DNA from: Tamarix chinensis
Lineage: Eukaryota > Streptophyta > Magnoliopsida > Caryophyllales > Tamaricaceae
DNA: 64,000 nt
Direction of reading: 5' to 3'
Assembly: GCA_030549775.1 (NCBI GenBank)
Contig: CM060180.1
Coordinates: 88,327,172 to 88,391,171 of the forward strand
The stretch's first letter is position 1. Each line of letters starts with the position of its first letter. A program made the translations under genes and the position numbers. The notes under the pieces were generated by a model, which searched no databases, had not been told where the DNA came from, and worked only from the letters and a program-made list of their open reading frames with translations. Positions 22,699-34,940 of the stretch are shown piece by piece.

Positions 22699-25383
22699 AT
22701 GTCTGGCAACCTACGCCGTGCCGCCACCACGGTCAAGGTGTGTCATTCCTCACTCTCCCTGTCACAGTCTCACTCTCTTTCTCCGTATTTCGCACGGACC
22801 CTAATTCATTGCAGAGAAGTTTGCAACCTCAATATCAAATCTGTGCAAATTTGTCCTGATGTTTCAATTTCCTCAACTTCCTTCGTACGAGCCCGTGATT
22901 TTCTAGAACAGTTCTTGCCATTTGTTGACCCCAATTCGATTAATGATGTTATCACTTCTAATGAGCGGCGTAACATCTTTGTTGGATTATCGAAAATAAT
23001 TAAACTGAAACAAGGCTATGTCTTAGAGGAGTTTTCACGAAATTTTTGTCCCTTTTTTCTTGTGAAGATACTGAAACTAGTCGGTAATAGGGAGACCGCA
23101 CTTGGGTTTTTTAAGCTAGCTTTTCAGGAATGTACTGAAGTTACCGTTAAATCATGTTGTGTTGCTGCCCATGTGCTAGCAGCTGAAGATTTAAGGTATC
23201 TGTCACAAGATATTTTATCTTGGGTAATATCTCGAGTCGGATCTTGTAGAAGTAGAGAGTTGTTGGAGTTTATGTGGAGCACTCATACAGCATATGAATC
23301 GGATTTCTCCGTCCTTGATTCACTTATGAGAGCTTTCACAAATGTTGGTATGGCATCCTTGGCATTGGATGCTTATCATAGGTTGAGGATGGTTGGTGCT
23401 ACACCTAGTTCATCAGCAATGGGTTCCTTGTTTGGATTGTTGCTTAGAGTTGGTGATTATAGCAGTGTTTGGAAATTGTTTCGAGACATGGTTTGTAAAG
23501 GACCTTGTCTGTCAAATTATACATTCAATATTATAATTCTTGGGTTTTGTAGAGCAGGCTGTCTCAATATTGCAGAGGGTTTGTTTTATGTAATGCCGAA
23601 GTTTCAAATTGAACCAGATGTTTACGTGTATAACATCCTGATAAATGCGTACTCTTTGAAAGGTAGAATTTGGCAGGCCTTGAATTGGGTGCATTTGATG
23701 ATTGAGAAGGGCACAAATCCCAATTGGATGACCTTTAGTACACTGATAAATGCAATGTGCAAGGAAGGACATGTTGTGGAAGCAAGGAAGCTCTTTGATG
23801 GAATCTATGACACAGGTATCTCTCCAAATACCTGCATATACAATGCACTACTAGATGGGTATGTCAAAGCTAGGGATCTTGTTCAGGCAAATAGTCTTTT
23901 TGATATAATGAGGAGACAAGGTGTACCTCCTGATGCTATAACTTTTAACATTTTGGTTTTTGGTCATTTCAAGTATGGGAGGGAAGAAGATGGTGAGAGT
24001 CTACTGAGGGAATTTTCACTATCTGAATTGCTTCCAGATTCTTCACTGCCTGACATTTCAGTTGCTGGGTTATGTTTGGTTGGTCGATTGGATGAGGCAC
24101 ATAGATTTTTGGAGGATATGCTGGATAAAGGAATACCTGTAAGTATTATTGCACTGAACTCTTTAATTGCAGCATACAGTAAAAGTGGACTGGAAGAGAA
24201 AACCTTTGAAGTGTACAGAATTATGGTTAAATTTGGTTTTACTCCATCATCATCTACATGCAGTTCTTTGATTATTAGTTTATCCAACAAAGGGTTGCTG
24301 CAACAAGCTAGAGAGCTTTTAGATAATATGATAAGAATGGGGTTTTCTGTGAATAAAGTGCCTTTCACTGTGCTTCTAGATGGCTATTTTGCAACGGGGA
24401 ATGTAGTAGGAGCTCGAAACTTGTGGAAACAGATGGATCAGAAAGGGTATTCCCCAGATGCCATTGCATTCTCTTCTTTTATTGGCGGACTTTGTAAAGC
24501 AGGTATTGTGGAGGAAGCATATAGTGTCTTTTTAGAGATGTTAAGGAGAGGTCTTGTACCAAACAACTTCCCATACAACTCTCTAATAGGCGCTTTTTGT
24601 GAATGTGGAAAACTTGATGAAGCTATGGAGTTGGAGAAGGATATGATACAGAGGGGTCTTACGCCTGATAATTTTACTATCAACATCATCATCAGTGGTC
24701 TTTGTAAGCAGGGACGAATGAAGTCTGCTATGGATGCCTTTATGGACATGCATTGCCTTGGGTTGACACCAGATATTATTACTTACAATACTTTGATAGA
24801 TGGTTATTGTAAAGCATTTGACATGGGCAGTGCTGAAAATTTTATACATAAGATGCATGCCAGTGGTTGGAACCCAGATATTACGACCTACAATATTCGA
24901 ATACATGGATTTTGTTCAAGCCGAAGAATGAACCAAGCTGTGTTGATGTTGGGTGAGCTAGTATCAGCTGGTATTGTTCCAAATACTGTAACGTACAATA
25001 TTATGCTGAGTGGTGTTTGCAGTGACATATTGGATCGTGCCATGATTTTAACAGCAAAGTTACTTAAGATGGCTTTTGTCCCGAATTTGGTGACAACCAA
25101 TTTGCTGCTGTCTCAATTTTGCAAACAAGGTTTTCCAGAGAAGACTTTAATGTGGAGCCAGAAGTTGCGGGAGATTGGCATAGTTTTCGATGATATCACC
25201 TATAAGATATTAGATAGAGCATACAGTAACTTGCATGAAGATGAGGAGAACCCATCAGAAGCCTCGGAGAAGAACCTATTTCTTAACTTTCTCATGTATA
25301 TTAATTATGACTACTTCCGTAGAAATAGATATTCCATCGAAGAAAGCCAACATCATCAGAATTTAATGGAAGATGTTCACTGA
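22699..25383 (+). CDS. P-class pentatricopeptide repeat (PPR) protein, 894 aa
   Basis: A single uninterrupted ORF with about 18 tandem 35-residue PPR motifs from residue about 204 to 835. Clear examples are ITYNTLIDGYCKAFDMGSAE (about 695) and FPYNSLIGAFCECGKLDEAM (about 625). There is no E, E+ or DYW C-terminal extension, so it belongs to the P class, whose members bind organelle RNA in a sequence-specific way and affect its stability, processing, splicing or translation. The N-terminus (residues 1-45) is rich in Ser/Arg with few acidic residues and looks like an organelle transit peptide; mitochondrion and plastid cannot be told apart. Lack of introns is usual for plant PPR genes. The start at 22699 is the first in-frame ATG and gives the transit peptide. 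Residues 840-894 have no motif. I cannot name the Arabidopsis orthologue. Confidence 0.93.
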   Translation: MSGNLRRAATTVKVCHSSLSLSQSHSLSPYFARTLIHCREVCNLNIKSVQICPDVSISSTSFVRARDFLEQFLPFVDPNSINDVITSNERRNIFVGLSKIIKLKQGYVLEEFSRNFCPFFLVKILKLVGNRETALGFFKLAFQECTEVTVKSCCVAAHVLAAEDLRYLSQDILSWVISRVGSCRSRELLEFMWSTHTAYESDFSVLDSLMRAFTNVGMASLALDAYHRLRMVGATPSSSAMGSLFGLLLRVGDYSSVWKLFRDMVCKGPCLSNYTFNIIILGFCRAGCLNIAEGLFYVMPKFQIEPDVYVYNILINAYSLKGRIWQALNWVHLMIEKGTNPNWMTFSTLINAMCKEGHVVEARKLFDGIYDTGISPNTCIYNALLDGYVKARDLVQANSLFDIMRRQGVPPDAITFNILVFGHFKYGREEDGESLLREFSLSELLPDSSLPDISVAGLCLVGRLDEAHRFLEDMLDKGIPVSIIALNSLIAAYSKSGLEEKTFEVYRIMVKFGFTPSSSTCSSLIISLSNKGLLQQARELLDNMIRMGFSVNKVPFTVLLDGYFATGNVVGARNLWKQMDQKGYSPDAIAFSSFIGGLCKAGIVEEAYSVFLEMLRRGLVPNNFPYNSLIGAFCECGKLDEAMELEKDMIQRGLTPDNFTINIIISGLCKQGRMKSAMDAFMDMHCLGLTPDIITYNTLIDGYCKAFDMGSAENFIHKMHASGWNPDITTYNIRIHGFCSSRRMNQAVLMLGELVSAGIVPNTVTYNIMLSGVCSDILDRAMILTAKLLKMAFVPNLVTTNLLLSQFCKQGFPEKTLMWSQKLREIGIVFDDITYKILDRAYSNLHEDEENPSEASEKNLFLNFLMYINYDYFRRNRYSIEESQHHQNLMEDVH

Positions 25384-26132
25384 ATGTTGTCTAATACATT
25401 GGGAGGATGAGCTTGTAATATTTCTTTGGCCGTTACCTCTGCCATGTCTTTAGAAGGGCAATCTTTCAGAGTCAACTTATGACTATGCGATTACTTACGT
25501 AGTGGCCCATTGTTACAGAAATTAATTGCAGGTGTCACCACAAAACTCTGACAGCAGCATGTGTACTAAGTCAGAAAATGTCAAAGTGATTTGGATGGTA
25601 GTTGTTTCAAGAAATTGGTCGTCATAGATCCCTTTTTCTGCGTGGCTGACATGTTGAATCTCTGTTATATTGGTAATAGTGCTTTCTACATTATTTGCAG
25701 TGCTGAAGGATTAGATGCTCTTGCCATGAGTTAGAATTTTTTTACATATAGTGGATATGCCGCAAGCAGTTCAAGCTGGATGAACAAAAAGGAAGAATTA
25801 AAGAGTTTCAAATTGCCCGGGTTATATTGACTGTTGATTGAAGTAGACTAACCATAAAGAAACTTTATGATTCGTGCCATTGAGGCTCAAATACCTGCAG
25901 CTTCATGGACAAATGTTTACAGAACATTGTTGAATACCTCCTCCATTTGCTGCATAACGCCAGACGGGATCACGACCTATACCGGCAAAACTGATTGTAC
26001 GTAATTTTAGAGAGATTGCTGGTTGGGTGATCTACCGCTGAAATATCAGTTTCCTAGCTCTTCCGTGCGTCTTTAGATATGCATTTTAAGTACATCTTGT
26101 TTGAAGATCTCAACTTCATTGATTTAAATATT
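25384..26132 (+). other. Probable 3'UTR / downstream region of the PPR gene
   Basis: Non-repetitive, moderately GC-rich sequence directly after the stop codon. No second gene is seen. The 3' end of the transcript cannot be fixed; a polyadenylation-like ATTTAAATATTATATATTT stretch occurs near 26120. Confidence 0.4.
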
Positions 26133-26253
26133 ATATATTTTGGTCATATACATGACTTTTATATTTAATGTACTGCGTGGAATTATACTGATTTTATATT
26201 TCGGTCATATACATGACTTTTATATTTAATGTACTGCATAGAATTACACTAAT
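26133..26253. repeat. 61-bp direct tandem duplication
   Basis: Two adjacent copies sharing GGTCATATACATGACTTTT and then TATTTAATGTACTGC. The first GGTCAT starts at 26142 and the second at 26203. Only a few differences separate them, so the duplication is fairly recent. Confidence 0.85.
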
Positions 26254-26359
26254 ACATCTACCGAATAAAAAGTTTATTTTTCTTGGTTTCACTATTAAAT
26301 ATAGAGAAACTAACGCTACTTTTTTTTTTTAAATATTTTTTATCCAAAGTTAAATATGT

Positions 26360-26640
26360 ATATAGATCAAAATGAGCTCATTGCGTATACATCGGGCATC
26401 CCCAAGGGGCTACAACCAAAGCGAGGACCGACAGTTTCATCTTTAAGGCCATGCTCTGGGATGGCGGTAAAAATGGTAGATAAAATACCCCAGTGTGTAT
26501 ATATTCTCTTTTATGATATTTGGAATGACCGAAAAGAATCCCCTCTCCTCGAGAAAATTGCCTCAGCCACAATCCACCAAAGATCCCTACCACCAAGCGC
26601 CTGATCCACTTCCACACCAAATCAAATTATTAACATTAAT
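26360..26640. other. GC-richer segment of unknown nature
   Basis: About 280 bp of balanced composition between AT-rich flanks, with open frames of 73-82 codons on both strands. It includes a palindromic CCCCAAGGGG (26401-26410). No domain is recognised. It may be part of an old exon, a pseudogene or a repeat. Confidence 0.3.
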
Positions 26641-26799
26641 GGGGGAAAAAATATTTAACTTACTAGCCATATATATGACCCCTCGTATACCTAACATGAG
26701 AGATGAAAAAATGTGACTCTTTTTATCTTATTCTCGGGCATTTATTTGTCTCTTATATATTTCCCTCGTCTATTTCACTTGTATCAAGCATGGCACAAA

Positions 26800-28692
26800 A
26801 GTTTTAATATTCCTTATGTTCCATAATGCATAAATATCTAATATGATCTATTGAATATGCCTAGACGTATTTTTAATATAAATATTATTAGCATGTGCCT
26901 TAGGAAAATTTTGTTCATTTAAACATATTTTGATCTTTAACCCATTAAGAATGCCTAATATGTCTCAATTATTGTTAAGCATGGAAAAATGTGGTTTGAT
27001 GTTCTATAAACGTATATTAGGATTTTACTTGCAAAATCATATATTATGGCAAAATGGTCATTTGGTGTATTGGTAATTTATTTGCATGTCAAATAATTCA
27101 ATTATTTTATTTTAGCATTTTCTTGACAAGTTAATAAATAAAATGAAATTAGTATTTAAAATGAATGATAATGTTAATATTTTAGCCTTTGGGGTATTTT
27201 GGTCATTTTTGGCTTAAAGTGTTTAAGTATGAATAATTAAGTCTAGGATGACCTTATTATATTCTTAATGATTAACCTTAGTATTAAAATTGATTATGGC
27301 TATCTCAAATGTTTGGAAATAAGAAAAAATAGTTAAGTATGGAAATTAGTTTATATGATTGATATGTGGTCTCCTGATCATCTTAATTAAAATATTAATA
27401 TTTAAAGTAAAATACCTCGAGATTGAAAATGGCGACTCTTTAAGAGTAGGTACCTTGAAGATATGGTTTATCCCACGTTGATTATAAATTTTTGTTAGTG
27501 TATCTTAGTTCCCTATCTATGTCCTATATCTTAATCTATTTAGCTCTATAGACTTATAAAGGGTATGCATACTTATGAATTATATGTCCTTGTTGGTAGA
27601 GTACTGTTATAACTTCATGTTCCACTGTGATCAGGGTACATTAATGTCTTTGGATTAATAGTTGGAAGGATACTATGTTGCGTTGGTGGGCTAGTATGAC
27701 CAAAGTTCCTTAGTATCTCTAAGTTCGATATGATCTCTACCTAAGTAAATAAAAATAGAAATAATTATTATTGGATTACAGGGTTGGTTGATAGTAACCT
27801 TTGTACCTACTTATGTTTTAGTAGTAGCCTTTGTACCTACTTGTAGTTCAATAGTAATCTTCATGCCTACCTGTGGTTCGATAGTGGGCATTATGCCTAT
27901 TTGTATTTTGTATTGTGTCTTTGACCCCTATTTGGTATGTTATGGGCATTACTGGTGTTGATTATGACATATGAATACATTATGAATGATATGATTATTA
28001 TGTTGAGGTTGGTTCTAATCATTACTTCAAATAATATCTCTTGAATGCTTGGTTGAAAAGTTTTGTTATGTTATAAATAAAAGAGTAGGGGTAGTATATG
28101 GCTTTAATGTTATTGTTTATCTAATATGATTAATATATTTTGATTATCGCATCTATATTTTATTATTTTATACCATGTATTGTTGTGATGTATTCTATAA
28201 GGTCCATGTAGGCTTTTCATATTAGTTTTATATAATATGTTACTCAGTACTGTTGTACTGAAGGGTTCTGTTTCATGGGCCCCTACTTTTTCAATAGATA
28301 ATAGTCTTTGCAAGTTAGCTTGTGAAATTAGCTGAAAGCTAGTATTTAGGTTAAGATTAGGGTTATTTGGTGTTTTACCTAATATATTTTGATCCAGATG
28401 ATTAAGTAATTCCATGCTCTTATGTATTTTATTTTATTGAGTTTTGTAACCACAGATAGTTAATCCTACTTGAAATGAGAATCATCTGCTTTGACTTTCT
28501 CTACTCTAATTTTATAAGTATCTTATTAATTTAAGTGGAATAATATTTCTAGCTTTATCACTTGGTATAAGAATAATAGAGGATACAGGACTTGTATCAA
28601 GTGTGGAAGTAACACCCCACGTTTTTTTATTTTAGCTTCCACAATTAATTATTTAAACAAAATTTTTAGTTCATAAACTTGAGGGTGCTACA
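26800..28692 (+). mobile_element. 3' part of the large LTR-like family (copy 4)
   Basis: Matches copy 3 in order: a phrase like GAGATTGAAAATGGCGACTC (about 27417), a tandem array (27783-27910), a TACTCAGTACTGTTGTACTGA stem (about 28241-28261), a GGGCCCCTAC phrase, and a 3' block (about 28549-28615), ending GAGGGTGCTACA at 28692. The 5' end is unclear and the C+T-rich third is absent. Confidence 0.6.
27783..27910 (+). repeat. 31-bp tandem array in copy 4
   Basis: About four units near GATAGTAACCTTTGTACC plus TACTTATGTTT, each 30-31 bp. The array lies where copies 1-3 carry the CCAC..GTGG units. Confidence 0.75.
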
Positions 28693-28709
28693 TATATACA
28701 TATATCTTC

Positions 28710-29230
28710 TCTTGTAGCATAACTGCTTGCATAATTATAGATTCATTTTCAAAAGGTTTCATGTTCCTTATATTTCATAGCACATATAATGTTATTATTA
28801 TAGCCAACTTACACCCATCTGTGAGCATTTCGGCTCTCCTCATTAACTTATTAATTACCTTCAATGTATTATCCAAGACACACATGCCTATTTTAATTTA
28901 TAACCATCCTAAGATCTATATCCTAACCTAGTTGCTAATGTTATAGTTGAAAAATACATGTGCATGTTCTTCATTATATAAGCTACATAGTGAGAAACTT
29001 TTATCAATGCTTAAGGACATGAATTTTTTTTTCATCATCATTTTTCCTTATCTATAAGAAACAAGATAATGATATATCTTTCACAATTCAATCTCCTCCA
29101 TATTGTCTAGTAGGTCTTCATCCTTATTTTAAAGATACTTAGAAGTCTTGTTTGTTAAGAATTTTTTACCTATTGCCCATTGATCAAGAAAAGTTCCCAT
29201 CAATTGCTAATTCCCTATGCTACTTGCTAG
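28710..29230 (-). pseudogene. Possible LINE reverse-transcriptase tail remnant
   Basis: On the minus strand, broken frames give a cysteine/histidine segment (LCNEEHAHVFFNYN) followed at a distance by NIRNMKPFENESII. This resembles the zinc-binding region and following WxxRNxxxFxN stretch after plant LINE-type reverse transcriptases. It has many stops and the match is weak. Confidence 0.35.
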
Positions 29231-30059
29231 GTGATATTTTCTCTTGTTCAATATAACACTCCTAATTTTTACAACTAAAATTTTTTATTTTAAGATAATG
29301 CAGAAGTGATAAAAAAAATAGAGGATTATACCACCTCATCGAACATAAAAGATGTATGGATATTTACTTAATATATGCTCAATGCAAGTATAAAACGCTT
29401 AACAAAACCATGCATGTGAGCCAAAGATATCGGAAGAGAAAAAAGGATAAAGAGGGAGAGGAAGAGAGATAGATCGATAAATGACATACTAAGTTAAGGA
29501 ACCAAATACATGAATAAGGTGAAGAGTTTAGAAAATGAAAAGATAAAACATCCCAACATAGTGGGAAAAGCCTAACTGAACTAATTAGCTTAACTCTTCG
29601 ATATAATAAATCTTCCCTAAGCAATGGCTATATGGAGGCCCATATCAAGCTAATCTAACACACAAAACATCATTTGCTCCCCAACACAAAAGGTGAATCA
29701 ATGTAGTGACCACACAAGATAATATCAGTATAGTAAAGTATTGGTAAAACAAGTTTATCCTATAATACAGAGAAGGTTAGTGCTGCATATAGAGTTTATA
29801 TTAATCATGGCATAACAAAAATGTTAAAACACATCATCATGAAATAATAATAGTAACACAATATAATTTCATACATCTCAAACATAAATAAACCACGCTT
29901 TTATTATTCCATTGTATGAATACACAATCTAAATGTTAAGATATTTGAACAACCATACCTAAGGCTCCATCATGAATGAGGTTCATGGTAGCAATATAAT
30001 GGTACAAAAGTCCCTAACATGAGCAAAATATGCACAAATTGCAACCGAATGGAAAATGG

Positions 30060-30320
30060 TCATAATATGGGTGTTTGTAGTTGATGACACCAAGCACAAG
30101 CATAGGAATACCCTCCCTTGACCACAACCTTATGTATTATTGATTCTAATATGAGTGTTTTTAAGCAATAGAACCAAACATAAACATAAGAAAAATCTTC
30201 ACCCACTTCAATCTGATGGATAATGGTCCCAATATGGGTGTTTGGTGCCATCGATGACACCAAATGCATATGAGGTAATCTAAACCTCCTAAATTGGGTT
30301 TTTAGGTGATGATACCAAAC
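30060..30320. repeat. Diverged tandem units of about 80 bp
   Basis: Four units contain a phrase like TGGGTGTTT..GATGACACCAAACA (about 30068, 30148, 30235, 30297). One contains TTTGGTGCCATCGATG followed by ACACCAAA, a possible stem-loop. Confidence 0.55.
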
Positions 30321-31097
30321 ATATACTATCATGGTCTCCCCCTCTGCAAGCCACAACCCTATAGAGCATTGATTCCATAAGTGCCTACCCTAGTATCATT
30401 CCTAATCCTACATATGAGCCACAACCTGTTAGGATGGAAAAGGTCCAGAGGGAATGATGTAGGAGAAAAAACTCAAGAATTGACATTTATAATTATAGAA
30501 TCAACTATTCTTCATTTAGAAAGGATCTCCCACAAAACTTAAGACAACAGATATTTACATTGCTAGTTATAGATAAAACGTACCATACAATCTACTAGCC
30601 GTATGTACATGTGCATGGCATGCATGGAGTGCATGTCTACATGCATGGGGGAAATAATATGCAACTTGGACGTGCATATTAGTTGATTTAGTTAATTAAT
30701 TAATAGAATTAGAGATTTCCTAGAGAATAAAGTAGTATAAATCTGCCTTTTTGAAGAATATTCTATATTCCAGTATATTTTAGCTAGGTATTTTTTGAAA
30801 AATTATACCTTTTAACTCATATCTTGTAATCGGTAGCTTGGCTATATAAGCCATAGAACCTATGATTGAAGAGCATAGATCATTGATTGGATAAAATTTG
30901 AATGCAAATTAAAAGTATTGAGTTTTGTGTGAGTTCATCTCGAGTTTAATCGAATATGTATGTACAATTAATCTTGAAACCCTTAATCTCTTTGTATGTG
31001 TGAATTAGAGATTAAGTAATATCTTTTCTAAGCTCCATAATACCCTTTTAGCCATACTCATCATCCAAATACATCCCAAAATTGAAGCCCTAATTCA

Positions 31098-31180
31098 AAA
31101 CCCTAACCCTAAGTCTTGAACAAAACCCTAACCCTAACCCTTATTTTCAAAACTAAACCATAACCCTAACCCTAACCCAC
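31098..31180. repeat. Short interstitial CCCTAA repeats
   Basis: Three clusters of two to three CCCTAA units (about 31099-31111, 31124-31141, 31160-31178) separated by A-rich spacers. The period is 6 bp (TTAGGG type), not the 7-bp TTTAGGG common in plants. Runs this short can arise by chance in C-rich repeats. Confidence 0.5.
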
Positions 31181-31194
31181 AAAACCAACCATCT

Positions 31195-31345
31195 TCAAAC
31201 CCTAGTCATCGAATCATCCTCATCATCATCTCATTATTGTCAAATCATCTTCATCATTCATCATTCATCCATCAAATTTGAATCATCGTCATCAAATCAT
31301 CATCAACACCATATTCAAATCATCCTCACAATTATCTTTCCATAG
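31195..31345. repeat. Degenerate ATC/CATC repeat tract
   Basis: Low-complexity runs of ATC, CATC and CATTCATC over about 150 bp. No coding frame is recognised. Confidence 0.6.
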
Positions 31346-31349
31346 TCGA

Positions 31350-34300
31350 ATATCTACATCCTTAATTCACCACTTTTGAACCTTCTTCTTCTTAATTACA
31401 ATATAATCGAGCATTGGTTTTACATAATTGATAATTCTATATTCCCACACACATCAGGGAAGAGATAAGTAAATAATATAAGGCAATAAGACTACTAACT
31501 CAAAGTAAACCACCCTAAGAGCTGAACAAAAATGTTTGAATGAAATCTTATTTACTAATATTGATATTTTGTAATATTTTACACAAAAAACAACCTAAGC
31601 CCACAAGCCACATATATATCTATTTTATCTTTCTTAAATTCATTTATTCTAGGTCAATGTCACCACTAATCATTCATTTTAATCTAATTATTAAAGGTCG
31701 AGGTCACAACAAGGTCTATGAAATAAGGTAAGCAAAGTATCAAAAAATCATATTATGAATGAATAACAAAATAATGAATCACAAATTATACAAGTTGGTT
31801 AGTCCCTAGGACTAGTTGACTGTTCTTGGTATACAAAACCCAACAAATAAATATTATACAGTAACTAGTTAACTAGTTGGTGCAACCAATTGACTATTAT
31901 TACTAACCAGGAGTTCACTTTGGCCAATGCAATAGATACGCTTAGTTAAAGTCCTAAAACAACTCCATACACAGAAATAACCATTCAATGGGTTTGGAAA
32001 ACCAACTGACTAATCTAGGTAGAACAACCCAAACCTTTCATAACCAAAAATTACATACTTAACGACTAGTAAGTACCAATTCAACACCTCTCAACATGAC
32101 GGAGTCAAAACCATGTATAAAAATAGAATAACATATTAAAAATTGAGATTCATGCTTGAATATAATAAAATCCATATTTCATGTTGAACATACTAGACAT
32201 CAAAATCCATTCTTGAATATAATAAAAGTTATAATTCATGCTTTAACTCATCAACATGGATAAGGTAATATATAAATCATACTATCATTAACCCCCTTGT
32301 AAAGATCCACCATTATCCTAAGGATTAATATCAAGGAAAATTAAAAAAATCTAGTTCAAACAATTAATTGGTGGCATCAAACACTCAACTAGTTAATCAT
32401 CCAAGAAAGCATCCAAAAATGTAATATTTTATTCAACCAAACTAGTGATTTATTCGGTTAATCATTCAAACTGGCTAAATAATTAATCTAATGCACCCAT
32501 CAACTGTTAAGCCCATCAACTGAACTGCTAGTCCCAAAAATTGACGAGTCAAAATAGTTGAGCAAAAGGACAATAGAGATTAAGTGATAACATTCATCTG
32601 TGATAACATTGATTAATGTCAAAACCTTAGTTGTTTAATAACATAGATTTCTATTGCTAAATTCTATACTATTGATAAGTAATAAAATATTGTACTCACT
32701 AATGAATAAATAAGGATGGAAGATAATAAATTATGGATTTGGTATATCGAATAATTATCTAGATGAGATACATTCTAATTGATCTAATGTTGACCTATAG
32801 AAACTCATAAGACTTCATTTCCTCACTTTCTTTTAATTTAAATGAATTGGATAAGTTATCAATTTATCATCTAACCTATTAATACCATAGGTTAATAACT
32901 TTGTATTCAATTAATGGAAGCATTATGAATAGAAAATGATTAATTAAAACCATAAGCACACAAGTTTAGATCATGCAATTATATGAATTAATAGACAAGA
33001 TTAATGATTAACCTTTTGCTACTCTAGTTGATGATAATTAAAAAATACATATTAATTCCATAATCCTAGCTTTTATTAGAGTTTAGACTAATGAGGTGAT
33101 TAATTTAATTTGTGCAAACTCATAATATATGATATAAAATTATTCAATTCCATCTATTAATTAAATTAAATACAACTTAGACTCATAATTTAAAATTTTA
33201 TTTCATATCCAAAACCCTAATCCCATCGTTTATTCCTCCTATCCTTTACAAATTTATGCTACCATATTCATAATCACGACAACACAAAATCTAATCTGAT
33301 ATTTCATAATTACTATCAATAATTAACAAAACACAACATCAAATAAAATTATTAAATGTGAAAATAATAATGATGGAGTAAACAGAATAAACTTGCATTC
33401 AAACTCAAATTAGCCTTTCATAATTGAGAAATGAATGGAAAAGAACTTATTGACTTGAATTGCAAGATACTAAGAGTAAATTCAATCTCAATGGATAATG
33501 ATTAATAGAATTGCAATGATGTAATGTATCTACCATATAGAGAGAAAATAGAGATTCTGGTTTTTGAAATAACCAAAAGACGACCCTTTAATACATGGAA
33601 ACAAGATGATATATCAAGAAGAAGCCTATAAGAGTGGTTATAAAATTTTTAAAGAACAACTTTTACGTTTGTATAACATGGGGGTACCGTGTTATTTTTC
33701 CTAAACTCGTTGAAATTTAAAAATCAAGATTCCTGATTCTAATGAAAAAACATGCCCCTTCGTGTAAATAAACATAGGGGTACCATATTTCTTCTTCTTT
33801 TACTTTCTCTTCTTGTAACTTCAGCACGAGATCTCCTTGTATATTTTTTCTCCATTTTTAGTCTTTTCTTCCATTGATTTCACATTTTCTTGATTTTTTC
33901 CTTGATTCTTTCCTTTCAATTTCTCCTTTTAATTTCTTTATTTTTAAATTTTCCTATAAAATATATCTAAAAGAGGAAAACTCAAGAAAAGATCAAGTCT
34001 TATAAAACCAATAAGGATTAAATGACAGTTTTACATAGAATAATAACATATACATCTCATACATCAGACATTGATTGCAAGCCCCTATTAGTCAACCAAA
34101 ACAACTTTTTAATGAAATGATACATCATTCGAATTGATGACCATCTAGGTTGATATACATGTGATTCAAGATATCAATTTTAAGGAAAAGTTTGGTGAAT
34201 TAAAGCATACATACAACATAATATCCCTCACACATAGTCATGCGAAACATGCCACAAAACCCTAATATAAGTTGAGAATCAAATTGACTAGTATCATACA

Positions 34301-34940
34301 ATTTTAGAAACTTTCACACTAAGGCCAAAAATGGTTGACTCATGCTCAAAATTAAGGAAATCCACAAGATCATGATAAATATTAAATCAAGGTTGATGAC
34401 TAAAACCTTAATAAAAATTCCAAAATTTTAAATGTTCAAACAATAGGCATAACCCATTCATATGATCAAAGCCTACATAATACCATAATTCATGCAAAAA
34501 CCAACCATACTCCACAACTCATGCTCATAACCATATGTGTGCATGTGTGTATTATAACTCATTCTTTGCATAAAAACATGCCCAAATTCATGATAACAAG
34601 TTAACAACTAAAGGAAACATAAACACCAAACTTTATCATAGAATAGAGATTTATTTTTACTTTAAGTAAATTTTCTAACAAAAGAAAAAATTGCTAACTT
34701 GATGAACAACTAAAAGATCCTTTATTTCATAAAGAATCAAGAACCCAAAGATCAATAAAAACACACTTACAATTTGATTTAAAAGGAGAAAATTAAAAGG
34801 ATAATATAGGAGTATTTTTCATCAACCATAACCCATAAGCTGGATAGCCAAAAAGTAGGAAAAGTAAGAAATATTCAACCCTTTAAAACCTTAACTCTTC
34901 TTAGCCTAAGGAAAATAAGAAAGATATAAAATGAAGATTA
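31350..34940. other. AT-rich repeat-derived DNA, no gene
   Basis: Between 31795 and 32560 degenerate CTAGTTGACT / CCAATTGACTA-like motifs recur many times. The remainder is AT-rich sequence without recognised features. It lies within the proposed composite minus-strand copy. Confidence 0.4.

Noticed and set aside
23512..25100. Minus-strand ORFs of 70-134 codons inside the PPR gene
   Set aside because: Antisense shadows of the PPR coding sequence without motifs.
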